Assembly: GCF_001591645.1 (NCBI RefSeq) | Contig: NZ_BCVH01000013.1 | Span: 1 to 64,000, forward strand | Source of the DNA: Robertmurraya korlensis NBRC 107688 | GTDB taxonomy: Bacteria > Bacillota > Bacilli > Bacillales > Cytobacillaceae | Direction: 5' to 3' | Length of the DNA: 64,000 bases | Shown here: positions 28,781 to 37,857 of the stretch, in pieces | Layout of the letters: each line of letters begins with the position of its first letter | How positions within the stretch are numbered: the first letter of the stretch is position 1 | Notes under the pieces: generated by a model | The model's input: the letters and a program-made list of their open reading frames with translations, nothing else | The model's database searches: none | Told to the model about the DNA's origin: nothing | Translations under genes and position numbers: made by a program

Positions 28781-29281
28781 TTGGAAGAGAGACAACAACC
28801 TAGGCATTTGGCCTGGCATGAAACTTTGGAGATTCACGAACTGGTCGCTTTTCAATCTATTGGACTTATGAAGTTAAAAAAAGCTTTCCCTGAAGTCACT
28901 GACCCTGCTCTAAAGAATTTGTATAATGAAGCAATAAAAGGATTGAGTAAAAATATTCAAGATCTACTTAAGTTTTATCCGATGGCACCAAAAGCAAATC
29001 GTGAGGACGAAGAGATTCGTGAGGATTTAATGCCTTTTTACGCGGGAGACTTACTAGCATTATTTAAGACCGGCGTAAGAAATTATTCGATTGCCATTAC
29101 AGAAACCGCAACACCAGCACTTCGTAACGTTCTAAAACAGCATCTAAACGCTGCAATTGACACACATGCAAAAGTATATTCATTTATGTATAGCAAAGGA
29201 TTATATCCTTCTTACCAATTTGATAAGCTTTTACAAAATGATGTGAATCTAGCCAATAAAGCCTTAAGAAAGTCTTTCTAA
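28781..29281 (+). CDS. CotF-type spore coat domain protein
   Basis: A 166-residue helical protein. A CotF/ferritin-like four-helix domain carries [20 protein letters not shown] (about 11-30) and [20 protein letters not shown] in the second half, and ends with [14 protein letters not shown]. Related proteins are spore coat or spore-associated. The TTG at 28781 is chosen because GAGGAGGAG lies just upstream. The frame is open from 28634, but the extra 49 residues are hydrophobic and unlike the family. Confidence 0.82.
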   Translation: MEERQQPRHLAWHETLEIHELVAFQSIGLMKLKKAFPEVTDPALKNLYNEAIKGLSKNIQDLLKFYPMAPKANREDEEIREDLMPFYAGDLLALFKTGVRNYSIAITETATPALRNVLKQHLNAAIDTHAKVYSFMYSKGLYPSYQFDKLLQNDVNLANKALRKSF

Positions 29282-29294
29282 TCATGGAAAGGCG

Positions 29295-29326
29295 AAGCCA
29301 CCCTACTCAGGGTGGCTTTACTTTCT
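29295..29326 (+). terminator. Terminator of the CotF-type gene
   Basis: Perfect 10-bp stem AAGCCACCCT/AGGGTGGCTT, 4-nt loop, then TACTTTCTTT. Confidence 0.88.
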
Positions 29327-29359
29327 TTCATAGATTCATACACTTAGCTAAGCACTGAA

Positions 29360-30361
29360 TTAATTTTTCGTAATACATTCTTTCGCGATTAACTTATAGG
29401 ACTGCTCTCGATCCTCGTACGAAGGAGTAATTGTTACAATCATTATTTCATCTGCATGATACAGAGCCTGTAGTTTTTGAAGCTCCTCACTCACCTTAAC
29501 TGGATTTCCAAGAATAATTTTCTTCTTCATATCATCAATCATTAACATTTCTTCTTCTGTGTATCGATAGCTTTTTGCCTCTTCTAGAGAGGGAACTCCT
29601 TCTTTTCCTTCCCCTTTTAAATGTTTTATTCTCCAAAGATATCCTGATAGAGCCAGGTCCTCAGCCATTTCAGTAGTATCTGCACAAATTACTGAGACAG
29701 CAACGATTGTTTCAGATGTTGGTTGTTTAACTGGCACAAAGCTTTCTAGATAAGACTTCATGATATCAGGGCCTGGTTTTTCACTCATAAAATGTCCAAA
29801 TGCATAAGAAGTTCCCATTTCCGCTGCTAGCTTTGCACTCTTACCACTTGTGCCAAGTAACCAGGTCTGTGGAGGAACAATAGGTCGTGGTGAAGCAGTT
29901 ACACCTGAATATAAGTGTTCCTGTGGGAAATCATGATGCAAAAAATGTAATAGCTCTTCAAAGCTTTCTGGCATTCTCCATACCTGTTGTAGAAATTGAC
30001 CTGATAACGCCTCTGTTACTTCAGCCGATCCTCCTGGAGCTCTTCCAATTCCTAGGTCAATCCTACCTGGAAATAGAGTGGCTAATAAATTAAAACTTTC
30101 AGCAACTTTATAGGGTTTATAATAAGGAAGTAGAATCGCTCCCGCACCAATCCGAATTGTGGAGGTGTTTGCTCCAATATATGGGAGCATCACTTCTGGT
30201 GCAGGGCACGTAAGACCTGGAAAATCATGATGCTCTGCAATCCAATATCTTGTGTACCCTAGCTCTTCTCCCCATCTTGCTAACTGCATAGAAGCTTGTA
30301 ATGCTTGCTGTGGAGATTTCCCCGAAATCAAAGGGGATTGATCCAATATACTTAATTTCAC
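29360..30361 (-). CDS. Luciferase-like (LLM) flavin-dependent oxidoreductase
   Basis: Bacterial luciferase-like flavoprotein monooxygenase of 333 residues. It belongs to the single-component group 1 that starts LSILDQSPLISGKSP. Family motifs: RYWIAEHHDFPGL (about 38-50), IRIGAGAILLPYYKP (about 69-83) and GRIDLGIGRAPGG (about 98-110), where flavin contacts lie. Reaction and substrate are unknown. Transcribed alone, preceded by a terminator. Confidence 0.88.
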   Translation of the reverse strand: MKLSILDQSPLISGKSPQQALQASMQLARWGEELGYTRYWIAEHHDFPGLTCPAPEVMLPYIGANTSTIRIGAGAILLPYYKPYKVAESFNLLATLFPGRIDLGIGRAPGGSAEVTEALSGQFLQQVWRMPESFEELLHFLHHDFPQEHLYSGVTASPRPIVPPQTWLLGTSGKSAKLAAEMGTSYAFGHFMSEKPGPDIMKSYLESFVPVKQPTSETIVAVSVICADTTEMAEDLALSGYLWRIKHLKGEGKEGVPSLEEAKSYRYTEEEMLMIDDMKKKIILGNPVKVSEELQKLQALYHADEIMIVTITPSYEDREQSYKLIAKECITKN

Positions 30362-30383
30362 GACTTACACCCCTTTTCTGTAC

Positions 30384-30411
30384 GAAAAAGAGCAGGGATG
30401 GCCCCTGCTCG
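30384..30411 (-). terminator. Terminator of the DUF3231 gene
   Basis: Minus-strand stem GAGCAGGG/CCCTGCTC, 5-nt loop, followed by TTTTTCG. Confidence 0.9.
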
Positions 30412-30462
30412 AGTACGGTCCTACTAAATTTTATTAATTAACTAATAAAAAAACAAACCATA

Positions 30463-31446
30463 TTACTTGATCGTCTGTGGTGGTTCTTCCAGCCACCCGT
30501 TCTGAATCATGATCTTTGCTCCCTCATGAGCATATTCAAATATATCTTTCATAAAAGCAGCTAACTTTGTAGGCAAATCGTTCCTTAGGCTAAAGGCGGT
30601 TCCAATTGAGTTCCCACCTAAGGAAAAGCTACAAAAAAGGCTGATACAGTACATCATCAGTTTATCCGAAAACGGTGGCACAGTTGAATCTGTAGTATTT
30701 CCTCCCGCTGTAGTAGGGACTTGTAAATTATTTTGGAGGAGAACCTCAGTAAAGTCCTTAATCATTGCTTTTGCTAATTCTCCCCCTTTATTAAAATACT
30801 TCCTCACCTCTTGCTCTTTTGCCACCTGAGCAAAGCCAAAAATCATTTTCATTCCTAACACATTGGTTTCAACACCACGATATAGATGAGCAATTTCCAC
30901 TGTATTAAGTGGTCTTTTTTCACTAAAAAATTTCGCCCCATCGAGATAATTATTAGATTTAACAAATTCAATTGATTTTTCAATGGAAACGTACGGTGCT
31001 CTTGGTAAAAGTCCTTTATGTAATAAATACTTTGTACAATAGTCATAATACTTCTGTGTCATCTTCGTTAGCTCTCTAAAGAACAAAACGATATCTTCCC
31101 TATAGACCATGGTTAAGTTTATCGTGTGCATCCCAGAACTGATTTCCTTTACTAAACGGACAAACATGATATCAAAACCATTCTCATATAGCTTTGGTGC
31201 GTCTTTAGTTACATCTTGGGCAACAAACCCAATTGGGATTGGAATTCCCTCCGCATGAAACATTGATTTCATCTGTTCTACATTCAGTTGTATTTCTTCT
31301 TTTAAAGAGCTCATGATTTCTTTCGCTTCATGATCATCAGCTTTTTCGATAAAATACTCTAGCATTTGAAAAAGCATAGTCTTTTGTTGATATGTAATCC
31401 ATAGTGCACCAATCTCAGAAGATGTCATAGCTGGTGTTTCAGGCAT
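30463..31446 (-). CDS. DUF3231 family protein (tandem CotF-like helical bundles)
   Basis: A 327-residue helical protein. Two similar halves (about 5-165 and 175-320) each have a long helix pattern ending in a hydrophobic Gly/Leu segment (YLLHKGLLPRAPYV in the first half). The DUF3231 family is confined largely to spore formers and resembles CotF domains; its role is unknown. The start at 31446 (MPETPAMTSS) follows GGAGG by 9 nt; the GTG at 31464 overlaps that site. Confidence 0.83.
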   Translation of the reverse strand: MPETPAMTSSEIGALWITYQQKTMLFQMLEYFIEKADDHEAKEIMSSLKEEIQLNVEQMKSMFHAEGIPIPIGFVAQDVTKDAPKLYENGFDIMFVRLVKEISSGMHTINLTMVYREDIVLFFRELTKMTQKYYDYCTKYLLHKGLLPRAPYVSIEKSIEFVKSNNYLDGAKFFSEKRPLNTVEIAHLYRGVETNVLGMKMIFGFAQVAKEQEVRKYFNKGGELAKAMIKDFTEVLLQNNLQVPTTAGGNTTDSTVPPFSDKLMMYCISLFCSFSLGGNSIGTAFSLRNDLPTKLAAFMKDIFEYAHEGAKIMIQNGWLEEPPQTIK

Positions 31447-31547
31447 TTTCCTTTTCCTCCACACGTAATAATAATTTTTCTTCCATTATTTTGCACGTAG
31501 AAGAGAGGAAAATTCCTATTTATTTTAAAAATATATCCTTCTAATAA

Positions 31548-31739
31548 TTATAATATCTCTTTGACTCTTCCAACTACCCCGTTTTCTAGCATTACCTTGA
31601 TCCCATGTGGATGAGTAGGGCTATTTGTAAGTATTTTTGAAACTACACCCTCCGTTAACTTACCTGATCGCTGATCTGCTTTTTGTACCACCTTTACTAG
31701 ACTTCCTATAGTAATGTTTACTCGTTTCTGTGAATTCAT
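31548..31739 (-). CDS. ywbE: YwbE family protein (DUF2196)
   Basis: A 63-residue basic protein with a KOW-like beta fold suggested by KADQRSGKLTEGVVSKILTN and HPHGIKVMLENGVVGRVKEI. It closely matches my recollection of Bacillus YwbE in length and motif order. Function is unknown; the motif suggests nucleic acid or ribosome contact, which is inference. GGGAG precedes the ATG. Confidence 0.9.
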   Translation of the reverse strand: MNSQKRVNITIGSLVKVVQKADQRSGKLTEGVVSKILTNSPTHPHGIKVMLENGVVGRVKEIL

Positions 31740-31804
31740 TTATTTCCGCTCCCTTCCAAGATATAAAATTAATTATCGTCTATTTTTACCACTTTTCCAA
31801 ATCT

Positions 31805-31838
31805 AAAAAAGGATATAGACCAATGCAGTCTATATCCT
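31805..31838 (-). terminator. Terminator of the racemase operon
   Basis: Minus-strand perfect 11-bp stem AGGATATAGAC/GTCTATATCCT, 7-nt loop, followed by TTTTT. Confidence 0.93.
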
Positions 31839-31843
31839 CTCTA

Positions 31844-32953
31844 CTATATATGAAAGATTTTTTGTTCGAGCGTCACTTGATTAATCTTCTTTAGATTTGG
31901 TTCAAACCCAATTCCAGGTTCGTCTGGTACTCGAATAAAGCCGCCACTCATTTCTACTTCCGGTGAAATAATATCTTCCTTCCAGTAATGCGAGGAAGGG
32001 GCTGTGTCACCTGGAAGCGTAAAGTTGGCTAGTGATGTAATTGCAATATTATGTGCTCTCCCAATTCCTGCTTCTAGCATTCCACCACACCACATGGGGA
32101 TCTCATTTTTCACACATAAATCGTGTATTTTCCTTGACTCTGTGAGCCCGCCCACACGGCCAATTTTTAAATTAATAATTTTACAACTTCCAAGCTGAAT
32201 CGCTTTTCTGGCATCTTCAGCGGAGTGGATACTTTCGTCTAAACAGATGGGAGTGGAAAGCTTCGCTTGTAGCGATGCGTGATCAATGATGTCGTCACAG
32301 GCAAGCGGCTGTTCGATCATCATTAAATTGAATTCATCTAATGCTTGAAGGTGATTGATATCCTTTAATGTATAGGCACAATTGGCATCAGCCATTAAAG
32401 GAATACTTGGAAATTCACGGCGAATAGATTTTAATATATGAATATCCCAAGCAGGCTTTATTTTTACTTTAATACGCTTATACCCTTCTTTTACGTACTC
32501 TTCAATTTGCTTAAGCATCGCCGCTTCTGACTTTTGTATCCCTACACTTACACCCACTTCAATCCGATCCTTCACTCCACCAAGCGCTTTTGATAAGGAA
32601 AGATTATTCTCTCTAGCGTATAAATCCCAGACGGCACACTCTAATGCTGCCTTCGCATTATTATTGCCACGGATAAATTGAAATCGCTCAGACACTTCAT
32701 CTGGATGCGAAATGGGTTCTTTTAATAATAAGGGGATGAGAAAATCACTCATGATATGCCAATTGGTTTTTACCGTTTCTTCGTTATAGATCGGCTCAAT
32801 AATTGAAACAGACTCTGCCCATCCTGATAAACCACTTTTCGACTGTACTTCCACGATAATGAAATCCTTATCCACTTCCGTACCAACACTCGTAGTAAAC
32901 GGAGTCAACAGATTCATTTTTACATGCCTCAAAATGATGCTCTTTACTTCCAT
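31844..32953 (-). CDS. N-succinyl/N-acylamino acid racemase (MenC/OSBS-like enolase superfamily)
   Basis: Enolase-superfamily enzyme of 369 residues with muconate-lactonizing-type residues intact: acid/base Lys in KVKIKP (about 163-168), metal ligands in MADANC, IEQP and CLDES, and the second Lys in NLKIGR (about 266). It resembles the N-succinylamino acid racemase branch of the OSBS family. The neighbours support that over menaquinone synthesis: a GNAT and an M20 hydrolase, and no men genes. With these it would convert N-succinyl-D- to N-succinyl-L-amino acids. OSBS side activity is common in the branch. Confidence 0.85.
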   Translation of the reverse strand: MEVKSIILRHVKMNLLTPFTTSVGTEVDKDFIIVEVQSKSGLSGWAESVSIIEPIYNEETVKTNWHIMSDFLIPLLLKEPISHPDEVSERFQFIRGNNNAKAALECAVWDLYARENNLSLSKALGGVKDRIEVGVSVGIQKSEAAMLKQIEEYVKEGYKRIKVKIKPAWDIHILKSIRREFPSIPLMADANCAYTLKDINHLQALDEFNLMMIEQPLACDDIIDHASLQAKLSTPICLDESIHSAEDARKAIQLGSCKIINLKIGRVGGLTESRKIHDLCVKNEIPMWCGGMLEAGIGRAHNIAITSLANFTLPGDTAPSSHYWKEDIISPEVEMSGGFIRVPDEPGIGFEPNLKKINQVTLEQKIFHI

Positions 32954-32968
32954 TTCACATTCCCCTTG

Positions 32969-33754
32969 CTATAGCTTTTGTAAGACGTAGTAGTAGTGAT
33001 TTTCTTTTTCCTTCCGTAAATCAGTCGCAGTGTATCCTTTATTAAAATAGTGCATAAACGCCTTCCGAGTGGTCTCTCTCCACTTTTTAGCAAGTGCAAA
33101 GTCTTCTATTTTAATCGTCTGAAAATTCCCAGGTACGGATACATAAAGTACGTCCTGAGATAAGCTCAAGTTGCTTTCCATTGGAGCTAAGTTTCCATTG
33201 AATTGATCTGTTCTAATTACGTGCTGGGCGTCCCGGACGAATTCCGTTTTCACACTCTCGGACTTTAGTCGCCACTCTATTAGAAAACGGTCCGTTGCAA
33301 GGCCTGTGTTCAGCCCATCATTCATCTCCCCGTATACATCTTTCTTATACGTAGAACATACGCCACCAAGCTTATGTAAATTTAAATTCGCATTCACTGT
33401 TTCAAGGGGGTCATAGGTCCATGTGATTAAATCATAGCCTTTCAGAAGCGCCGTTTCCTTCTGAGCCCATTTCAATTTCTCCCCAACTCCGAATGTTCGA
33501 TAATCAGGATGAATCCCTAGGCTGTGAGAGCATAGATACCCTTTCGCACCATCAAACCCTGGGAAGCTATACTGGAAACCAATTAGCTTCTCATCGAGAA
33601 AAGCACCAAGAACGAAGCCGCCATTTTTCACAGCGGCCACGGTTTGGTTTACCGGTATTGAATCTTCTAAGCTCCAAATAAGCGCCTCTAATTCACGTAC
33701 CTTTTCTAGCTCTATGACACTTTGAAGATCTCGAATGTTCACTTCGTCTTTCAA
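32969..33754 (-). CDS. GNAT-family acyltransferase, probable amino acid N-succinyltransferase
   Basis: A 261-residue GNAT protein. The acyl-CoA site lies near residues 75-110 (SHSLGIHPDYRTFGVGEKLK). TWTYDPLETVNANLNLHKLGG (about 109-129) matches a larger GNAT subfamily that accompanies N-succinylamino acid racemases in Bacillus/Geobacillus. In Geobacillus that protein N-succinylates D-amino acids with succinyl-CoA. Start TTG after GGAGGAG. It sits 15 nt upstream of the racemase gene, in one transcript. Substrate assignment is by context. Confidence 0.82.
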   Translation of the reverse strand: MKDEVNIRDLQSVIELEKVRELEALIWSLEDSIPVNQTVAAVKNGGFVLGAFLDEKLIGFQYSFPGFDGAKGYLCSHSLGIHPDYRTFGVGEKLKWAQKETALLKGYDLITWTYDPLETVNANLNLHKLGGVCSTYKKDVYGEMNDGLNTGLATDRFLIEWRLKSESVKTEFVRDAQHVIRTDQFNGNLAPMESNLSLSQDVLYVSVPGNFQTIKIEDFALAKKWRETTRKAFMHYFNKGYTATDLRKEKENHYYYVLQKL

Positions 33755-33781
33755 ATGTATTCTCCTCCTTCATCGGAGAGG

Positions 33782-34912
33782 TTACCAAGTCTGTTTATCT
33801 GCTTCCAATAAAAGCCTTGTTAATATTTTTGTGCCATATAATAATGCCGTATTGTCAAATTTCATCTTTGGATGATGTAAGCCTGGTTCCAAACCGCATC
33901 CTAATCCAATCATAGTCGCAACCATTTCGGGTTGTTTTAACGTGTAGAAGTGAAAGTCTTCTGCTCCAGGAGAGTCGCACATTGGTACGAGACATTCCTC
34001 TCCCAGAACAGATTTAATTGCTTCTTCCGCAAGCTTTACAGCAGATTCGTTCCTCACTGCAGCTGGAGAATAACTATCCTGCTGGAACTCAATCTTCGTA
34101 TTTGTCCCTTCCTCAATAGATTGAATGGTTTGTTGTGCCTCTTCTATAAGCAACATCATGGCTTCATTCGACTTTGCGCGAAGATCAACGGTAAATCGGG
34201 CTGTTTCTGGGATGAGGTTCGATGCCTCACCACAATGAAGCTCAGTCATTTTAATCGAGTATGGTACGTCGGTTTCTAAACGAATCTTTTGAAAAGCTTG
34301 GACCAAAAGGGCCGCAGCCTCAATCGGATTATTGCCTTCCTCTGGTCTCGCAGCATGTGCAGGTGTCCCTTTAATCGTGCCTCTAATACAGCTTGATGCA
34401 CCGTGCAGGATTACTGGAGCTGCCATGCCATTAGCAACCTCGAATGCAGGGCGTAAATGGATTCCACAAAGAAATTTCACATTGCTTAGAGCGCCCTCTT
34501 CAATCATTTTTAAAGCACCCTCTGCCTTTTCCTCTGCGGGCTGAAAGATAAAGCGAATGGTATGCCGATGCTTTATTTTAGCAAGTGCGAGTGCCGCATA
34601 TAACACCATCGTACTATGGCCATCATGGCCGCATGAGTGATTTGCTTGTACGACACCATCAATCTCCTGTAAGAGCGCATCCATGTCAGCACGGATCGCA
34701 ATTACCTCATTACTTTCTCCCTTAATTTCAGCAATCAACCCATAATGACCATGAAAAGTTTGGACATCAAATCCTGCTACTTCTAGCTTTCTCCTTACAT
34801 ACAGAGAGGTTTTTTCTTCCTTCCAGCTCGGCTCAGCAAGCTCGTGAAGGTCTTTATACGTATCTAAGATTTGTTTTCGCTCTGTATCTATATAGTTTTC
34901 TAAAAGAACCAT
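33782..34912 (-). CDS. M20-family amidohydrolase, probable N-succinyl-L-amino acid desuccinylase
   Basis: Zinc/manganese amidohydrolase of 376 residues, M20D type. Ligand motifs: AIRADMDAL (about 71-79), CGHDGHST (about 93-100), PAEEKAEGA (about 125-133, catalytic Glu), the GIHLRP segment, and SPGAEDFHFY near residue 325 with the final His. In the racemase operon this enzyme would hydrolyse N-succinyl-L-amino acids, making the D-to-L conversion irreversible. Relatives annotated as hippurate or IAA-amino acid hydrolases cannot be excluded by sequence alone. Confidence 0.85.
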   Translation of the reverse strand: MVLLENYIDTERKQILDTYKDLHELAEPSWKEEKTSLYVRRKLEVAGFDVQTFHGHYGLIAEIKGESNEVIAIRADMDALLQEIDGVVQANHSCGHDGHSTMVLYAALALAKIKHRHTIRFIFQPAEEKAEGALKMIEEGALSNVKFLCGIHLRPAFEVANGMAAPVILHGASSCIRGTIKGTPAHAARPEEGNNPIEAAALLVQAFQKIRLETDVPYSIKMTELHCGEASNLIPETARFTVDLRAKSNEAMMLLIEEAQQTIQSIEEGTNTKIEFQQDSYSPAAVRNESAVKLAEEAIKSVLGEECLVPMCDSPGAEDFHFYTLKQPEMVATMIGLGCGLEPGLHHPKMKFDNTALLYGTKILTRLLLEADKQTW

Positions 34913-34933
34913 TTGTTGTCAAAACCCTTCTTG

Positions 34934-36322
34934 TTAAAAAATAATATGTGCTGCAATGGCAACAATCGGTAAAGTAATGGACGTACGAATTAAGAAGATT
35001 AGTACTAAATCTTTAAAGCTAACAGGTAGCTTGGATCCTAGCAATAAACCGCCCATTTCAGATAGGTAAATTAACTGTGTAACGGAGACACATGCAATGA
35101 CAAAACGTGTTAATTCACTTTCAATTCCACTTCCGATAATTGCTGGTAAAAACATATCTGCAAATCCAACAACCATCGTTTGAGCTGCCTGGTCAGCTTC
35201 TGGAATTTGCATTAAAGCTAAGATTGGCTCAAATGGTTTTCCTAAAATGGTGAATACCGGAGTGAATTCGGCGATTACTAAAGCGGTAACTCCAATAGCC
35301 ATTACTATTGGTAGTACACCCATCCACATATCTAATACATTTTGAAGTCCCTCTTTAAATGTTGCTTTTACACTTGTATTTGTCTTCGCTTTACTTACCG
35401 CTTGTACTAATCCCCATTTAGCGTATGATGTCCCGGCTGGAATACTCGTTTCCTTCACTAACTTGGCATGCTCATAGCCTGTGTCTGATTTTCTAGACAG
35501 TGGAGGAATTCGCGGCATGATTATCGCTGCTGCTAAACCAGCAATAACGATCGTTGCGTAGTAATGAAGAAAGTATTTATCTAGATTTAAGTACTGAATC
35601 ACAACAATTGTAAAAGTAATCGATACAACTGAGAAAGTTGTAGCTATAACCGCTGCTTCTCTTTTTGTATAATAGCCTTCTTCATATTGCTTTGTTGTTA
35701 GAAGGACGCCGATTGTCCCATCCCCTACCCATGATGCTAAGCAGTCAAGAGATGATCGTCCAGGTAGCTTGAAAATCGGACGCATAATCTTCATTGTCAA
35801 TGCTCCAAAGAACTCTAGCAAACCAAAGTTTAAAAGAAGCGGCAATAAGAATCCTGCTAGTAAAAATGTGGTTAGTAGAATCGGAAGCAGGCTATATAGC
35901 AGCATTCCTCCTGTATTCTCAGAGAAAATAAATTCTGGTCCTACTTTCGTTAGTGCGATCACTGTAAAAATTGACCCTAAAACACGTGCAATTAACCATA
36001 ATTTGCTTACATTTAATAATTTATTTAGAAATTCATTTTCGATAATAAATCGCGGCTTGGCAATTACAGCAATAAGTGAACCTAAGACAGATAGGATAAT
36101 GACACCGGTTGCAAAAGCTGGGATTTGATCAACAAAAAGGTTATTTAATTGGCTGGCTAGGAATGCAACTGGAATCGTTATTCCTTCACCATTTGAAATA
36201 GGAATAATAAAGAGCAAAATACCAATCAGGGATGGTAAGATAAATTTCAAATAATCTTGAAGAGAGAAGGATTTCGGAGAAGCTTCCTCTCTTGCTGTTC
36301 TAACATTTGAAGCATTAGTCAT
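34934..36322 (-). CDS. YjiH family membrane protein (nucleoside recognition/Gate domain)
   Basis: Polytopic membrane protein of 462 residues with roughly ten spans. The 'Gate' (nucleoside recognition) segments include PGRSSLDCLASWVGDGTIGV (about 186-205) and GFADMFLPAIIGSGIESE in the C-terminal half. It is co-transcribed with the racemase pathway genes, so a role in taking up amino acids or acylated amino acids is plausible; this is context inference, as no substrate is known. GAGGAGG ribosome binding site. Confidence 0.82.
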   Translation of the reverse strand: MTNASNVRTAREEASPKSFSLQDYLKFILPSLIGILLFIIPISNGEGITIPVAFLASQLNNLFVDQIPAFATGVIILSVLGSLIAVIAKPRFIIENEFLNKLLNVSKLWLIARVLGSIFTVIALTKVGPEFIFSENTGGMLLYSLLPILLTTFLLAGFLLPLLLNFGLLEFFGALTMKIMRPIFKLPGRSSLDCLASWVGDGTIGVLLTTKQYEEGYYTKREAAVIATTFSVVSITFTIVVIQYLNLDKYFLHYYATIVIAGLAAAIIMPRIPPLSRKSDTGYEHAKLVKETSIPAGTSYAKWGLVQAVSKAKTNTSVKATFKEGLQNVLDMWMGVLPIVMAIGVTALVIAEFTPVFTILGKPFEPILALMQIPEADQAAQTMVVGFADMFLPAIIGSGIESELTRFVIACVSVTQLIYLSEMGGLLLGSKLPVSFKDLVLIFLIRTSITLPIVAIAAHIIF

Positions 36323-36355
36323 AAAGGGTAAACCTCCTCTTAAATAATGATTTTT

Positions 36356-37213
36356 TCATTCTAAAAAAATATTTTGTTCGGAATATAACTGCTCTAATTT
36401 CTTCTGACGGTGACTAGTATTTTCTGTATTCTTCTTGTTCATTCCAGAGATAATCACCTCAAGCAAACCTATTACCGAAGCAATTGAATGATGACTCGAT
36501 TCTAAATGCTCCTCTGTCGTTAATGTCAATTGTGCGAGCTGGCCAATAGGTGAAAGCTGCCGATCTGTAACTGCGACTAAGGTTGCTTTTTGATTGTTTG
36601 CATAGTTTGCTAGCTTAAGTGATTCTCTTCGGTAACGAGGATAAGAAAAAATAAGAACGGTCGACTGCTCATCAAGTTCACATATTTCTTCAGGCAAATA
36701 GCCACTTGGGCTAGAGAGAAACACATTTCCTCTCTGTTGCTTTAGTGCGTAATACAACCAGTAGGCAGCAGCATGTGAGCTACCAAATCCAGCGATAAAA
36801 ATTCGCTTTGCTTGATGAAGCACATCCACCACACGCCATATTTGTTCTATTTCCAACTGGTTCAGTAATTGTTTAAGAACTTGGCTCTCCTTCTCAATGA
36901 TTTGATGAAACATTTGATTTTCTTCTAATTCATCTGCACTTGAAGGCCTTCCTTCGCTTTTTCCTGGCTGAACATGTGTTAGCCATTCTCTCCGAATGGT
37001 TTCTTGCATCTCAGAATATCCACTAAATCCTAACGCATACGCTAGACGAATGACGGTTGTTTCACTAACGCCAACCTTTCGTCCAATTTGGAAAGCGGTA
37101 AGTAACGATCCTTCATCCAAGTGCTCTAACAAGAATTCGGCTACTTTCTTTTGACCTGAAGATAATGCTGAGAAGCTTCCTTTAATGATTTGTGTTACCG
37201 TCTTTTGTTCCAT
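36356..37213 (-). CDS. RpiR-family transcriptional regulator (HTH plus SIS)
   Basis: Regulator of 285 residues with an N-terminal HTH_6 domain (about 1-77; KVGVSETTVIRLAYALGFSG is the recognition region) and a C-terminal SIS domain (about 125-260; AGFGSSHAAAYWLYYAL). RpiR proteins usually sense phosphosugars, so one leading an amino acid operon is slightly unusual. It is the first gene of the operon and probably autoregulated. AAGGTGA precedes the ATG. Confidence 0.88.
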   Translation of the reverse strand: MEQKTVTQIIKGSFSALSSGQKKVAEFLLEHLDEGSLLTAFQIGRKVGVSETTVIRLAYALGFSGYSEMQETIRREWLTHVQPGKSEGRPSSADELEENQMFHQIIEKESQVLKQLLNQLEIEQIWRVVDVLHQAKRIFIAGFGSSHAAAYWLYYALKQQRGNVFLSSPSGYLPEEICELDEQSTVLIFSYPRYRRESLKLANYANNQKATLVAVTDRQLSPIGQLAQLTLTTEEHLESSHHSIASVIGLLEVIISGMNKKNTENTSHRQKKLEQLYSEQNIFLE

Positions 37214-37504
37214 ACTCGTCTCGTCACCTTCTTAGATTTGGTGAAGGAAAAACTTCCTTTTATAATTTTAAAGCAGAAAATACTTCATGTTCAAGTATAA
37301 TTTTCCGAATTTTTAAAATAACACGAACTTTTGATGCATATTTCTTACTACCCACTGAATTATAATGCATAAATTGATTATTTTTCAAGATAAATTTGTG
37401 TATTTATTTATATATCCTAATAAATATTCAAACAAAAAGAAAAGGAATCCTCCGTTACCCTTAGAGCAACATCGAGAACCCCTTTCTTTGTATGCATATG
37501 ATTC
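37214..37504. other. Gap between the RpiR gene and nirD
   Basis: This 291-bp, very AT-rich stretch holds the presumed operon promoter of the RpiR gene. An imperfect A/G-rich to C/T-rich pairing (around 37436-37493) could end nirD transcription. I see no supported gene here. Confidence 0.4.
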
Positions 37505-37828
37505 CTATTCAATAAGAAGAAACACGTCTTCTCCTTCAACTACCGTAGAATAAGTTTTAACGCAGCCTGTATCCGGAGCCTGAACCAAGCCATCCTCTAA
37601 GCATATCTTCCAATCATGCATTGGACAGAAGACTGAATCACCACTGACAATTCCTTCGCTTAATACGCCACCCTTATGAGGACAACGATTTTCTATTGCT
37701 CGAACCGTTCCGTTGGAAAGCTTAAATACTGCAACCTCCATGTTTCCTACGTGAAATGTTTTCCCTAAGCGCTCTGGCAGCTCTTGAAGGGAGCTAATTA
37801 ATACCTTACTGATGTTTTTATTAACCAT
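37505..37828 (-). CDS. nirD: Nitrite reductase small subunit NirD (NasE), Rieske-type
   Basis: A 107-residue Rieske [2Fe-2S] protein. Cluster ligands are visible as CPHKGG (about 44-49) and CPMHDW (about 63-68), giving the Cys-x-His and Cys-x2-His pairs. It partners NirB in assimilatory NADH nitrite reductase. It lies 29 nt downstream of nirB with ribosome binding site GGAGGAG. It closes the leftward nas transcript; no nasF-like methyltransferase follows. Confidence 0.94.
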   Translation of the reverse strand: MVNKNISKVLISSLQELPERLGKTFHVGNMEVAVFKLSNGTVRAIENRCPHKGGVLSEGIVSGDSVFCPMHDWKICLEDGLVQAPDTGCVKTYSTVVEGEDVFLLIE

Positions 37829-37857
37829 TGGGAAGATCTCCTCCTTTGATCGTTGTA

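Noticed and set aside
31844-32953. menC for menaquinone synthesis
   Set aside because: The enzyme family fits, but no other men gene is nearby, and a GNAT and M20 hydrolase in the same operon point to N-succinylamino acid racemase use.
37300-37320. Second CodY-like site upstream of the RpiR gene
   Set aside because: AATTTTCCGAATTTT has three mismatches to the consensus, in very AT-rich DNA.
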